Assembly: GCA_020199775.1 (NCBI GenBank)
Contig: JAIVJZ010000058.1
Location: forward strand, 1 to 38,898
Length of the DNA stretch: 38,898 bases
Direction: 5' to 3'
Source of the DNA: Acidobacteriota bacterium
Lineage (GTDB): Bacteria > Acidobacteriota > Blastocatellia > Pyrinomonadales > Pyrinomonadaceae
The position numbers and the translations under genes were made by a program. Below are positions 8,206 through 16,790 of this stretch, in pieces (within the stretch, counting starts at the first letter, position 1; each line of letters begins with the position of its first letter). A model generated the notes under the pieces. The model ran no database searches and was not told where the DNA came from. It saw only the letters and a program-made list of their open reading frames with translations.

Positions 8206-8400
8206 TCATTTCAATTGAATCCAATTAAACGAGTCCCACTGCGAGGTGTCCGACAAAATCACTTGATCCCCTTCGCGCAAGCCTTCCAATATTTCTACTG
8301 TGTTGACGGATGCGGGACCGAGTTTGACAGAGACGCGAACGGTTTCCTTACCGCCGTCTTCGAACATGAACATGCCGAGGCTGGAAACCGGCGCTAAAAA
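8206..8400 (-). pseudogene. HlyD/MacA-type periplasmic adaptor, C-terminal remnant
   Basis: The open frame of 65 codons ending at TGA 8206-8208 reads GMFMFEDGGKETVRVSVKLG, then VEILEGLREGDQVILSD and a short tail ending in WIQLK. This is the C-terminal beta-barrel/membrane-proximal end of membrane-fusion proteins that work with MacB-type transporters. It lies just upstream of the ATPase, the normal adaptor-ATPase-permease order. A stop at 8401-8403 closes the frame upstream, and the hairpin, lipoyl and N-terminal signal parts are absent. The export system is thus represented by three ruined pieces. Confidence 0.75.
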
Positions 8401-8590
8401 TCACCGCCTCCGCGCGGCGGGCGACCAGGTTCATTACTTCGAAAGGCTGAGAAATTGGAGGCTTAAGAGCGAGCCTACATAGAACATCTGATAGGAGAGA
8501 CACGAGAATTCATCTCCCCAATATTTTGGGGCGACTCCCGGCAATTCCCAAAAAGCCAAGAAGGTCAGCGATGACCGCGCCTGTGGTGTC

Positions 8591-9130
8591 CTATGCGGCG
8601 CGTGAACCCTTCACTTGATACCTGACCAACACAACGCCATTTTTGAAGCTCTTACTTTCCATAAGCTTCATGTCTACCTGGCGCCGCATCGGGAGAAAAA
8701 GCGGAATGCCCGAACCGAGCAGCACTGGGTTTATGTACAAACAGACCTCGTCAATAACCTTTGCCTCAAACAGCGACTTTGCCAGCTCCCCGCCCCCCAT
8801 CATAAAGATGTCCTTGCCCTTCTTTCTCTTCAACTTTCTGACGAACTCGGCCGCATCTTCCGAAATGATCCGAACGTTTTCGTCAGGGCTTCCCTTTATC
8901 GTGCGCGAAAACACGTAATTTTTCACGCCTGGGTAAGAAGGCCAGGGCTTGCCGCTCTTCAGCACGGGATCGTAAGTTTTGCGCCCGACCAATATGGCGT
9001 CAATCGTCTCCCAGAATTCCTCTAAGTCAGAGGTCAACTCTTTACTCGAAAAGATCCAATCAATCCCATGATCTTTTCGAGCAATGTAATAGTCGAGACT
9101 ACAGGAAATTCTGAATATTACTTTACGCAA
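8591..9130 (-). CDS. Dihydrofolate-reductase-like protein (RibD C-terminal domain family)
   Basis: This 179-residue single-domain protein belongs to the RibD_C/DHFR superfamily of NAD(P)H-dependent reductases. It begins MRKVIFRISCSLDYYIARKD, has AILVGRKTYD around residues 46-55, the nucleotide-binding IFMMGGGELAKSL and the C-terminal LYINPVLLGSGIPLF. Length is typical for free-standing members. Translation starts at TTG 9130; an in-frame stop immediately upstream and the family N-terminus fix this start. The substrate is unknown. It lies downstream of sat-cysC on the same strand (77 bp gap) and could belong to the operon, but families of this kind also occur as stray accessory genes. No damage is visible. 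Confidence 0.85.
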   Translation of the reverse strand: MRKVIFRISCSLDYYIARKDHGIDWIFSSKELTSDLEEFWETIDAILVGRKTYDPVLKSGKPWPSYPGVKNYVFSRTIKGSPDENVRIISEDAAEFVRKLKRKKGKDIFMMGGGELAKSLFEAKVIDEVCLYINPVLLGSGIPLFLPMRRQVDMKLMESKSFKNGVVLVRYQVKGSRAA

Positions 9131-9207
9131 TTATTTTTACTTTCTAATTCCGAGATGAGGCGACACTCCATTGGAATCGCCGGGGATGCTCCCGACATCC
9201 CGTGTTG

Positions 9208-10989
9208 TCATTGTGCAAAAGCGCAGAGCTCCGCTGTTCGCTCAAATTGGCATGGGGCGGCGTTACGCTCTAGAAATCCAGCCTCCACCAAGTGGCTGAG
9301 GATTAAGTTCACACTCTCGCGAATTGAGAGCCGGACCGTATCCAAATGGATGTCAGGGGAAGTTGGCGGCTCATATAGATCATCGACTCCCGTAAAATTA
9401 GTGAGATTCGCGGCGCGGGCTTTGGCGTAAAATCCCTTTACGTCGCGCCGTTCGCATACTTCGAGAGGCGCGTCAGCGAAGGCGAGGAAAAAATTATCGG
9501 CCCCGATCATCTGTCGAACTTCTTGCCGCGTGCTCTCATAGGGGCTTACGGCAGCACAGATAACGCAGCCGTGGTGTCGGATAATTTCAGCGGCGACGAA
9601 ACCGATTCGCCGGATATTGGTATCGCGATCTTCTCGGCTGAAGCCCAAGTCTTTTGACAAATGGGTGCGGATGACATCGCCGTCGAGCAAGGTCACGCGC
9701 CGGCCCCGTTCGAGCAACGCGGCTTCCAGGTGCTCCGCGTTAGTTGATTTACCCGCGCTCGGCAAACCGGTAAGCCAGATACAAAACCCCTGTTTATGGC
9801 GGGGCGGAAACGTGGTCGCTAGGACGTCCGCGATTTCCGGCCGGGTAAACCAACTCGGCAGTGGCTTGCCCTTGGCCAAGTAGTCGTCGCGCACTTGCGT
9901 GCCGGAGAGAATAAACGTTCGACGCCCCTTGGGGACGCGGCTGATTTCTTCATACCGGTCCTCCTCCGGTAGATAGACCAATTCCTCACAGGTAATCGCA
10001 GTGACACCGGTTTCGTGCGCGGCCTCGGCGACAAGCGTCTGCGCCGCGTAAGGGGGGTAGAAAGGCTCCCCATTGCCATTCCTGCCCGGACTGGCATGGT
10101 CCCGCCCAATGATAAAGTGACTCACCCCGTAATTTCGGCGGATGATCGCGTGCCACAGCGCCTCGCGAGGGCCGGCCATACGCATCGCGAGGGGGAGCAG
10201 ACTCAATGCCGTTCGTTTCTTATCGTAGTGCTCGAACGCAAGCAGGTAGGTGCGGGCGCGTGTGTAATGATCGACATCACATGGTTTAGTGATACCGACC
10301 ACCGGATGAATCAGAAGGCCGCCGCCGACCTGTTCCGCCGCTCGTTTGGTCAATTCTTCGTGCGCGCGGTGGAGCGGATTACGAGTCTGAAACCCCACAA
10401 CATTTTCATGACCGAGCGCCGCCAGTCGTGCGCGAACCTGGAGCGGCGTCTGGCGCAGTTCGGGGAAATCGAGGTGAGCCGGAAGGCGAATGATATCCAT
10501 CGGCCCGCTCACATAGTACTTGCCCCAGGAGCACATCTCGGCTGCGAGCGGGTGCCCATCGACTGGCCCGCAGATAGAGAGCGCTTCGGCGTGGTAGTCT
10601 GGTTGAAAGATCTCTTCCACCGACATTACCGCGATGAGTCGGTTCTGTAAGTCGCGCAAAGCGAGGCGAGCGCCTTCCCGAATGTCCTCCCGCTTATCAA
10701 TGGGAAGCGTGACCGGAATCGGGAATAACATTCCATTCGCCAGTCGCATGCTTTCAATAACCGAGCGATAATCCGCCTGGCCCATAAACCTGTCAAGTGG
10801 GGAAAAAGCGCCGGTCGCGAGCAGCTCCAAATCGCAGAGCGCTCTTGATGAGAGCTGAACGGAAGGCAGGGCTTTCGTCTCGCTGATAAGCTCTCGCCGC
10901 TTTTCTTGACCATCGACGACAAGGTCTATAAGGTGTCCCCCGTACGGGGCGATGATGTTGATGGGTGCGGTGAGATGATTTGTGGTCAT
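9208..10989 (-). CDS. sat: Bifunctional sulfate adenylyltransferase/adenylylsulfate kinase
   Basis: This 593-residue fusion makes PAPS from sulfate: the first part forms APS with ATP, the second phosphorylates it. A PUA-like N-terminal region (about 1-165) is followed by ATP sulfurylase (about 170-390) with QTRNPLHRAHE (201-211) and GRDHASPG (295-302), then APS kinase (about 400-575) with the P-loop GLPSAGKST (408-416) and DGDVIR. No break is visible. The ATG is preceded by an AGGG-rich stretch. It follows the M28 remnant by 35 bp and is codirectional with the biosynthetic genes. PAPS is the donor for sulfotransferases, so sulfation of the product is possible, but no sulfotransferase is in the window and a housekeeping role in sulfur assimilation is equally likely. 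Confidence 0.95.
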   Translation of the reverse strand: MTTNHLTAPINIIAPYGGHLIDLVVDGQEKRRELISETKALPSVQLSSRALCDLELLATGAFSPLDRFMGQADYRSVIESMRLANGMLFPIPVTLPIDKREDIREGARLALRDLQNRLIAVMSVEEIFQPDYHAEALSICGPVDGHPLAAEMCSWGKYYVSGPMDIIRLPAHLDFPELRQTPLQVRARLAALGHENVVGFQTRNPLHRAHEELTKRAAEQVGGGLLIHPVVGITKPCDVDHYTRARTYLLAFEHYDKKRTALSLLPLAMRMAGPREALWHAIIRRNYGVSHFIIGRDHASPGRNGNGEPFYPPYAAQTLVAEAAHETGVTAITCEELVYLPEEDRYEEISRVPKGRRTFILSGTQVRDDYLAKGKPLPSWFTRPEIADVLATTFPPRHKQGFCIWLTGLPSAGKSTNAEHLEAALLERGRRVTLLDGDVIRTHLSKDLGFSREDRDTNIRRIGFVAAEIIRHHGCVICAAVSPYESTRQEVRQMIGADNFFLAFADAPLEVCERRDVKGFYAKARAANLTNFTGVDDLYEPPTSPDIHLDTVRLSIRESVNLILSHLVEAGFLERNAAPCQFERTAELCAFAQ

Positions 10990-11024
10990 ATAAGCCCTGG
11001 ACCTTCCGTATTGGTTGAGAGGCT

Positions 11025-12687
11025 TTAAAAGGTGAACATCTTGTTTACCAGAGACTGATCGCTGAAGGGCAGCCTGTTGGAAGGCATGAGATTGGGTGGC
11101 CGAGGCTTGTAATCGGCACCGGGAACCTCCGGCAACCCGTACGATTGGTCTGTAACATAGATGTTGACCGGTCCCAACTTTTTGACCTGCAATGTCAGAT
11201 CAATCCCCTCCGGGGGTAAGGCGTAATAGCTGAGCCGCCAGGGCTGCCCGCCTTTGTCGCCGGACGGATTATTCCGCAAGTCGACCTCTTTTCCATTAAT
11301 GGCAGCGGTCTCAACGACGACTCCGGGTTCGAGGACAAGGCTCATTAGCGGGGCGTTCCGCATTGACCTCGCCCTGAGTCTTAAAATTCGTGCGCCCTCC
11401 TGCTGCTCTTCACCCAATATGGATAACTTCGGCGCGGGAAGGGAGACATTAGGGGCTTGACCGCTCAGGTACGTCTCTGCACGACCGGGTAAGTATTCTA
11501 TAAGCTTCAATCGTTCGACGTCTCTCCCGAGATACTGTGAGGTCCACTCGTCAGGCCGCTCATCGCCGCTCGCCCAGACCGCATTCCCGGTCATTGCGTT
11601 CATCGCGTAAAAAAGGTGGTCCGGTTTGGGATGCGACGGGTCCGGCCTCGTCAATGAAAGCGAGAAAATGAGTGACGCCACGCCGAGCAGCGCCCCCATG
11701 CCGGGGGCCCGCCAGCCGTCCGGTGCCACAATGGAAGGTAGAGACAGGGAGAGAAGTCCGGCGACAAGCGCCACCATCAGCGCGACCAGGGCTACCGCGC
11801 CGAAGCCCACGGCGGAAAAGATCAGATAAATGATCGGCGGCCACAGTAACACCAGCGGCAACGCGGTGATGACTGAAACGATGGCCGCCTTCAGCCCCCC
11901 GAGGGCCATTCGTCTCGCCCCAGTGACAGGTAAAGCCCCGCCAGGTTAAACAGCAGCGGCCAGAGGAACAGGTAGCTCCCCCAGGTAAAAACAGGCTGCT
12001 CAGTAATGATGCAATCACCCACCAGAAGGTCGCGGCGGCGGCCAGAGTCCGGACTTCGACCTTCCGCCCAAGCCGAGCGACGAGCGCCATGTGAACGGAT
12101 AGGGCGATTACCACAACCCCAAGTAAGTACCAACCGGAATGATACCGCATCACCGCCAGCCCGCCCTCTCGCCTGCCTTGCGTCCAGGTGACCAGCCACC
12201 AGAATATCAAAGTGGCTAACGGCGTGACGACAAGGGTCAAGAAAATGATGCCGATCCCTCGTAAGTGCGCCGCCAGCATCAGGGCGTCCTTCCCTTCTTT
12301 CCCTTTCAACCGCGCCACCACATTCGACACCGTTCCCGCGTAGATCAAATTATTCCGCCTTCGATTCACACCCACCGACCGCTGCATTTGAGGGTCCAGA
12401 CCCAAGTCGCTCAGCTGGCGTAACAGTGCGGCGCGGACATCCTCGTGGGCGGGCGAGCCGATCGGCCGGGGGCGTGACGCGATTAATTTTACGTTTTCAA
12501 GCGCGCGTGCCGCCGAGAACTCTGAAAGGGGGGCCTCCAGGCCCGCACTTCGCGGGGGCGTCAGCTCGAATAGCGCCAGTATCATGATCCCGATTACGAA
12601 AGAAGTCATAAGCCAGCGTAGGATCGCGTCGCCGCTGATTGGGATGGTGATGCCGCCCGATCGACTGTCAGTATATAGTTTACTCAT
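11025..12687 (-). pseudogene. M28-type membrane peptidase, catalytic domain deleted and frameshifted
   Basis: From ATG 12687 the frame shows one transmembrane segment (about 23-43), then the entry to an M28 zinc aminopeptidase domain (ARALENVKLIASRPRPIGSP ... ALMLAAH). At about 12262 it jumps from LMLAAH straight to the membrane-anchored C-terminal half (IGIIFLTLVVTPLATLIFWW); the expected metal-binding domain of roughly 150-200 residues is gone. The remaining membrane part is split over three frames: to SSLFLPGG near 11980, then SYLFLWPLLFNLAGLYLSLG near 11910-11975, then MALGGLKAAIVS from 11909 to the soluble C-terminal domain. Without zinc ligands it cannot be a peptidase. It sits 49 bp after the LanB-like gene in the operon. 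A deliberately peptidase-less membrane protein is unlikely given the frameshifts. Confidence 0.75.
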
Positions 12688-12736
12688 GGTTTCACTTTAC
12701 ATGGTTATTCCCTGGTAGGCGGCCGCATCCGCTGCG

Positions 12737-15403
12737 CTATGCAAGCCCCGTCGCGAAGGTTCGACGCCGGGCTGTGACAACATTCTCATCTCGCGTTGTC
12801 GGAAGGCGCTTATCAAATAACCGGCAACTTGGCTTAGAGTGCCTAACAAAACCGGAATAGATGTAGGGGCAGGGCTTGTCCCTGCCCGGCATCTCTGGCG
12901 AGAGAACGGGCAGGGACAAGCCGAGCATTTCCGTGATGCTCACCCTTCCGCTGTCTTTGGCCGCAGCCCGGACCTTGCGTAGCATCTTGACGAGGATTTC
13001 GGTATACACGTGACTGTCGAAATCTACGTAAAAAGGCTTTGTCTCATCGGGGATACTCACAAAAACTCGCCGAGGGAACCCGCACTTGGTCGCCCAACGT
13101 CGGACTTCCAGATACCGTTCGCATTCTTCTTCCAGGTCTACGAAGTTCAACCCGGACGCGGCGAGAAACCAGCGCTCACGAAAAATGACCAGGCGGTCAA
13201 CCGTAATGCGCGGCGAGTGCGAGTCTGTGTGAATCATCTTCATCATTTCCACGAACATCATGGAAAGGAGCTCGCCAAAAGCTTCGATGATGTCGAAGGA
13301 ATGGCGGCCGTCTTTCGACCGCACCCTGAGTCCCTCCGTCGTGTTCGCGACGACCATGGAAGACATCGGAACGACCTTCGAGCGTGGCGCGTTCGCTATC
13401 GGGTCTGTCACCCCTTCGAGGTACAGCACGTTCGTCGGGACGAGCGTTACCGAAGTTCGATTTGTATATCGCGGCCAGTTTCGGGAGGGCACAAACATCA
13501 ATGAGTGCTCAGGTAAGTCCCCCTCGATGGCGTCGAAGAGCTCGTCAGGGCAAGGATGCTGCGCGACCATGAATGACGCTCTACACGTGTTGTAGCAGAG
13601 GTGAATTTCACCGAGGACAAAAAAACAGTCCCCCTCGGTAATCGCCTCGGGACTGGACGCCGCGATCATGAGGTCCGGGCTGTGGTTGCGCGCGAGCCTC
13701 CACCCGGAGCTCGGGGCCGCAAAAAGGTGGTTCACTTTTGATCTCAGTTCCTCGGCGCTGTACACCGCCCGCCGCTCGTTTTCGGGAGTCTGCAGAACCT
13801 GGCGCCATCGCTCTTGGAAGTCCTTGATCACCCCGGTTAAAAGTCTATCCTCGTCACTGAAAATTCTGGCCTGGGTTTCGGACCAGAACCGGAGGAGATC
13901 GATATCGCCATCCGGGCTCCTCCTTAACTCCGCATACAGAGCGTCGAAGAAACGCCTGTAGACTTTTGACGCCTGATAGCTAAACCAACGGGCGGAAGTC
14001 AGCACCAGGGCGAGCGGGGCGCTAACCATCTTTTGCACGTCCAGGCCGATCTGTACGTCTACGTCGCGCCGACAGTCCTGATAGATCAATGTTCGAGCAG
14101 CGTACATCGCCCCGTCGGACCTCGTAGGCTTTTTGCCCGTCAGCGACGTAAAGGTCTCGTCAAGCAGCGTCAACGCCTCCCCTAGCTTGACCGGGTCGCC
14201 AACGGCACGGCTCACGGCGTCGCGGGCCCGTTCCAGCTCATCTAGCGGCTGGATCGCGGCCTGGCGCAAATGCGGCGGCTCAATACGCTCCAGCAGTTCT
14301 CTCAAGCGCCGCTCGGGGTGTAGGCAGTAAGGGAGGTCGAATTTCCACGACAATACCCGTCGCTCGGACATCTGGCGCAGGACGTCGTAGACTTGCGTCT
14401 CGGATGAAAAAAAGCCGCCCGGCGACTCTAGCAATTCGAGAGCTATTTCGCGCGCCGTCTTCTCCCCGGAACATTTTTGCAGTAGTGCCGCCTGATTGAC
14501 AGGAATTGCGACAACCTGGCCGCTGGGGAGAAACAATTGATTCGCCTCCAGACGGTAGTAAGGGATAAGCCTGGGTGCGATCCATGGCAGGAGCCGCGGG
14601 TCCTCTCCGATTTTGTCGGCCAGCGCTTCGATACACCAATTTTCAAAGTAGATCGACATGGTCGCAATCAGCTTCGGTCCCGCCCGCGATATCATCCCTT
14701 GCGCGTGAGGCAGTAGCTGCGCCCACCCCACCGGCCCGAAGAAACCGACTGTGTCATTCTTCAGGCAGTAGCGCTGAAGATAGTTTGCGATGAACTCTTC
14801 ATTTTGCCTCTCTTTGAAACCACGCTTCGGTTTGCCCTGCTCCTGCTTTGCAAAAGCTTGCAGCACGTGGTCGAATGCGCGGCGGTTCTGAAGCGTCACG
14901 GCTTGCTGAAATAGGGGGTCTAAGGAGACCTCACGGATTCGCCGTCCGACCTCTTGAACGCTCACGTGGAAGACCTTCTTAAACTCCGCGATCGCCCCTT
15001 CGCGGCTCGCGACCTTAGCCGCAAAAGCTTGAATAGCCTGAGAGGCGGGGCCTTCCTCATATTCCGGTATCTGGCCCCGCTTCAACTGCTTCACAGCCTT
15101 GACCAGCCGCCTCCATTTTTGTTTCTCAGAAGTGTCGGCAATCTCGGCTTCAAGCGCAGCGATAGCCTCTTCTCTCCCGCCCACGATGCTTAATTCCGCT
15201 TTTAAGACCTCATCGGCCGCTTCGGCGCAATCGGCAGTCGCTAAGCGTTCAACCAGCCGCGCAGGGAAACCTGCGCCTCGCAAGCAAGCCCATTTCCAGA
15301 ACGCCCATTCCTCACCCGGCAGACCAATCAGGTGGCCCGGTATCTCTTCTGATCGCAAAGGCTGTTGCCTCTGCCTCTCGACGGGGAGTTGTTCCACCTG
15401 CAT
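12737..15403 (-). CDS. LanB-like (lantibiotic dehydratase N-terminal family) protein
   Basis: The 888-residue product resembles the glutamylation part of class I lantibiotic dehydratases, which use aminoacyl-tRNA to modify peptide side chains; some relatives ligate amino acids to peptide ends. Recognisable features are RYCLKNDTVGFFGP (211-224), the family's most conserved block, and near the end PRRVFVSIP followed by FYVDFDSHVY, typical of the domain's last part. There is no SpaB_C elimination domain. From residue 828 on, the frame is encoded by an inverted repeat and low-quality sequence, so the true C-terminus was probably near SITEMLG and the last 60 residues are read-through. The ATG follows AGGAG with 6-nt spacing. 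It sits between E2 and the M28 remnant in the operon. No precursor peptide gene is seen, so its substrate may be the NRPS product; that is inference. Confidence 0.8.
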   Translation of the reverse strand: MQVEQLPVERQRQQPLRSEEIPGHLIGLPGEEWAFWKWACLRGAGFPARLVERLATADCAEAADEVLKAELSIVGGREEAIAALEAEIADTSEKQKWRRLVKAVKQLKRGQIPEYEEGPASQAIQAFAAKVASREGAIAEFKKVFHVSVQEVGRRIREVSLDPLFQQAVTLQNRRAFDHVLQAFAKQEQGKPKRGFKERQNEEFIANYLQRYCLKNDTVGFFGPVGWAQLLPHAQGMISRAGPKLIATMSIYFENWCIEALADKIGEDPRLLPWIAPRLIPYYRLEANQLFLPSGQVVAIPVNQAALLQKCSGEKTAREIALELLESPGGFFSSETQVYDVLRQMSERRVLSWKFDLPYCLHPERRLRELLERIEPPHLRQAAIQPLDELERARDAVSRAVGDPVKLGEALTLLDETFTSLTGKKPTRSDGAMYAARTLIYQDCRRDVDVQIGLDVQKMVSAPLALVLTSARWFSYQASKVYRRFFDALYAELRRSPDGDIDLLRFWSETQARIFSDEDRLLTGVIKDFQERWRQVLQTPENERRAVYSAEELRSKVNHLFAAPSSGWRLARNHSPDLMIAASSPEAITEGDCFFVLGEIHLCYNTCRASFMVAQHPCPDELFDAIEGDLPEHSLMFVPSRNWPRYTNRTSVTLVPTNVLYLEGVTDPIANAPRSKVVPMSSMVVANTTEGLRVRSKDGRHSFDIIEAFGELLSMMFVEMMKMIHTDSHSPRITVDRLVIFRERWFLAASGLNFVDLEEECERYLEVRRWATKCGFPRRVFVSIPDETKPFYVDFDSHVYTEILVKMLRKVRAAAKDSGRVSITEMLGLSLPVLSPEMPGRDKPCPYIYSGFVRHSKPSCRLFDKRLPTTRDENVVTARRRTFATGLA
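12874..12921. repeat. Perfect 15-bp inverted repeat, REP/MITE-like, inside the LanB-like 3' end
   Basis: GCTTGTCCCTGCCCG at 12874-12888 and CGGGCAGGGACAAGC at 12907-12921 pair perfectly around an 18-nt loop. GTAGGGGCAGGG just before it repeats part of the same motif. GGGCAGGGACAAGC-type palindromes occur as dispersed intergenic repeats in several soil-bacterial and cyanobacterial genomes (from general knowledge; not checked here). Here it provides codons 828-843 of the LanB-like frame. Confidence 0.75.
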
Positions 15404-15452
15404 ATCCTTCTCCTTCTTCTCTCAAACCACGCACGCGATCGTGCAATGGCGC

Positions 15453-16790
15453 TCAGTACCCGTTCAAACATAAACTACAAATGAACCCTGGCTTCGCCGA
15501 CTCATAGCGGAGGAGAAATACATTGACAGCTTGGAGTTCGGCAGCGTCCTTCTGACAACCGACACAACAGGGCACGCTTCGGTCTGCTGCCGCCCCTTGT
15601 CCCTCCCCGGCGATGTCCCGCTCAAAACTGCTCAATCGGGCGATCAGGTCCCGCAGAAAGTTAGCCGCCGTTCGACCTTCCGCGATTTGGTGATCGAATG
15701 ACAGGGTGAAGGAGGCGGCCCCAACGCCAAGAATCGCCCCCTGCTCCCGTCTGATGAGGGGGACGAAGTGCGAGACGCCTTCGCCGGAGAGATCGGAAAT
15801 GTTGAACGTGGGATTTCTCAGATCATGGGGGGATAAACGATTTCGCACATAGGCGGCAAAATAGCCCTGTAACTCGACGTCAATCTCGTCGAGCGTTTTT
15901 AAGTCCGCGCCCGCGACCACAGGCACGACCAGCCCGGCCCCATCATCAATGGCCCAGCCAATATTGATCTCTTCGTAGAACCCCACCTGGCCGTCGTGAT
16001 ACACGGCATTGAACACGGGGTATTTTTTGAGCAGTCGCGCGACCTCAATGATTAGCGCCGCTGACGAAGAGCCGCCACTTCTCTGGATTTTGGTGCGGAA
16101 CTCCGCGAAGGGAAAATCCAGCGCAATTGAACACGACACGGACGCCGACCGACCGTCATCAAGTAGTCGCCCTTCCGCAAATTTCCTTTTTGGCAGCCGC
16201 TCCCACCTCAGGGGCACTCCCTTGAGGATCGGAGAGGGCTTTGCTCCGCACTGCGAACTGGCCTCTGTAAGGGCTCGTACGTCCTGGCTCCGGACGAGTG
16301 TCCCTGGCGAAAAATCTGACTCCGAGACCCCCAGCTCGCGCGCCAATCTGGCTGCGAGGGGGCTAAACCTTACGGCCTTTATCTCGATGTCCTGCCCTGC
16401 GTCGAGTCCCTCGGGGAGCGTGGTGGACCCATAGGCGTGGGGTCGCACAGGCTCGCCCGCCATATCGCCGCTCACCGCGATCGCCGGGGGGCAACGATTG
16501 AAACTCCACTGGTCATCGGTGGCCGGGACATTGCCGGGTGGCGGCTCAGGAGTCTCGGTGAGAAAGAATAGCGGGCTGCCAACCGGCACATCTTCCCCAT
16601 TCGCGCAACAAGGCCATATGTACCCTTGCTTCGGGGCTTCAACCTCAAGGGCCGCCTTGCTCGTATCAGCTTCCACCACGAGTTGACCCTGCTCCACCCA
16701 CTCACCTCTAGACACCAGCCACGTAGTGATGTGAACTATCTCGTCATTGATCACGTCGCAAGAGACGACGACCGGCAGCGGATCAGACAC
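15453..16790 (-). CDS. Dihydrolipoamide acyltransferase (E2) of a 2-oxoacid dehydrogenase-like complex
   Basis: E2 accepts an acyl group from E1 on a lipoyl lysine and passes it to CoA or another thiol. The best start is GTG 16790 (VSDPLPVVV), with GGAGG six bases upstream and an 8-nt overlap with the E1 gene; the 445-residue protein follows. Order: lipoyl domain with Lys45 in EADTSKAALEVEAP, peripheral E1/E3-binding domain (FSPLAARLARELGVSESDF), then the catalytic domain with DHQIAEG. In that motif His367 is kept while the usual Asp of HxxxDG is Glu371. After the catalytic domain is an extra tail with CCxxC (408-412) and CxxC (438-441), suggestive of a zinc ribbon and not normal for E2. No E3 gene is in the window. 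With E1 it may deliver an unusual acyl unit to the assembly line. Confidence 0.88.
   Translation of the reverse strand: MSDPLPVVVSCDVINDEIVHITTWLVSRGEWVEQGQLVVEADTSKAALEVEAPKQGYIWPCCANGEDVPVGSPLFFLTETPEPPPGNVPATDDQWSFNRCPPAIAVSGDMAGEPVRPHAYGSTTLPEGLDAGQDIEIKAVRFSPLAARLARELGVSESDFSPGTLVRSQDVRALTEASSQCGAKPSPILKGVPLRWERLPKRKFAEGRLLDDGRSASVSCSIALDFPFAEFRTKIQRSGGSSSAALIIEVARLLKKYPVFNAVYHDGQVGFYEEINIGWAIDDGAGLVVPVVAGADLKTLDEIDVELQGYFAAYVRNRLSPHDLRNPTFNISDLSGEGVSHFVPLIRREQGAILGVGAASFTLSFDHQIAEGRTAANFLRDLIARLSSFERDIAGEGQGAAADRSVPCCVGCQKDAAELQAVNVFLLRYESAKPGFICSLCLNGY

Noticed and set aside
9181..9206. Possible terminator hairpin GGGATG...CATCCC downstream of sat-cysC.
   Set aside because: Only a 6-bp stem and no T-run on either strand; too weak to call.
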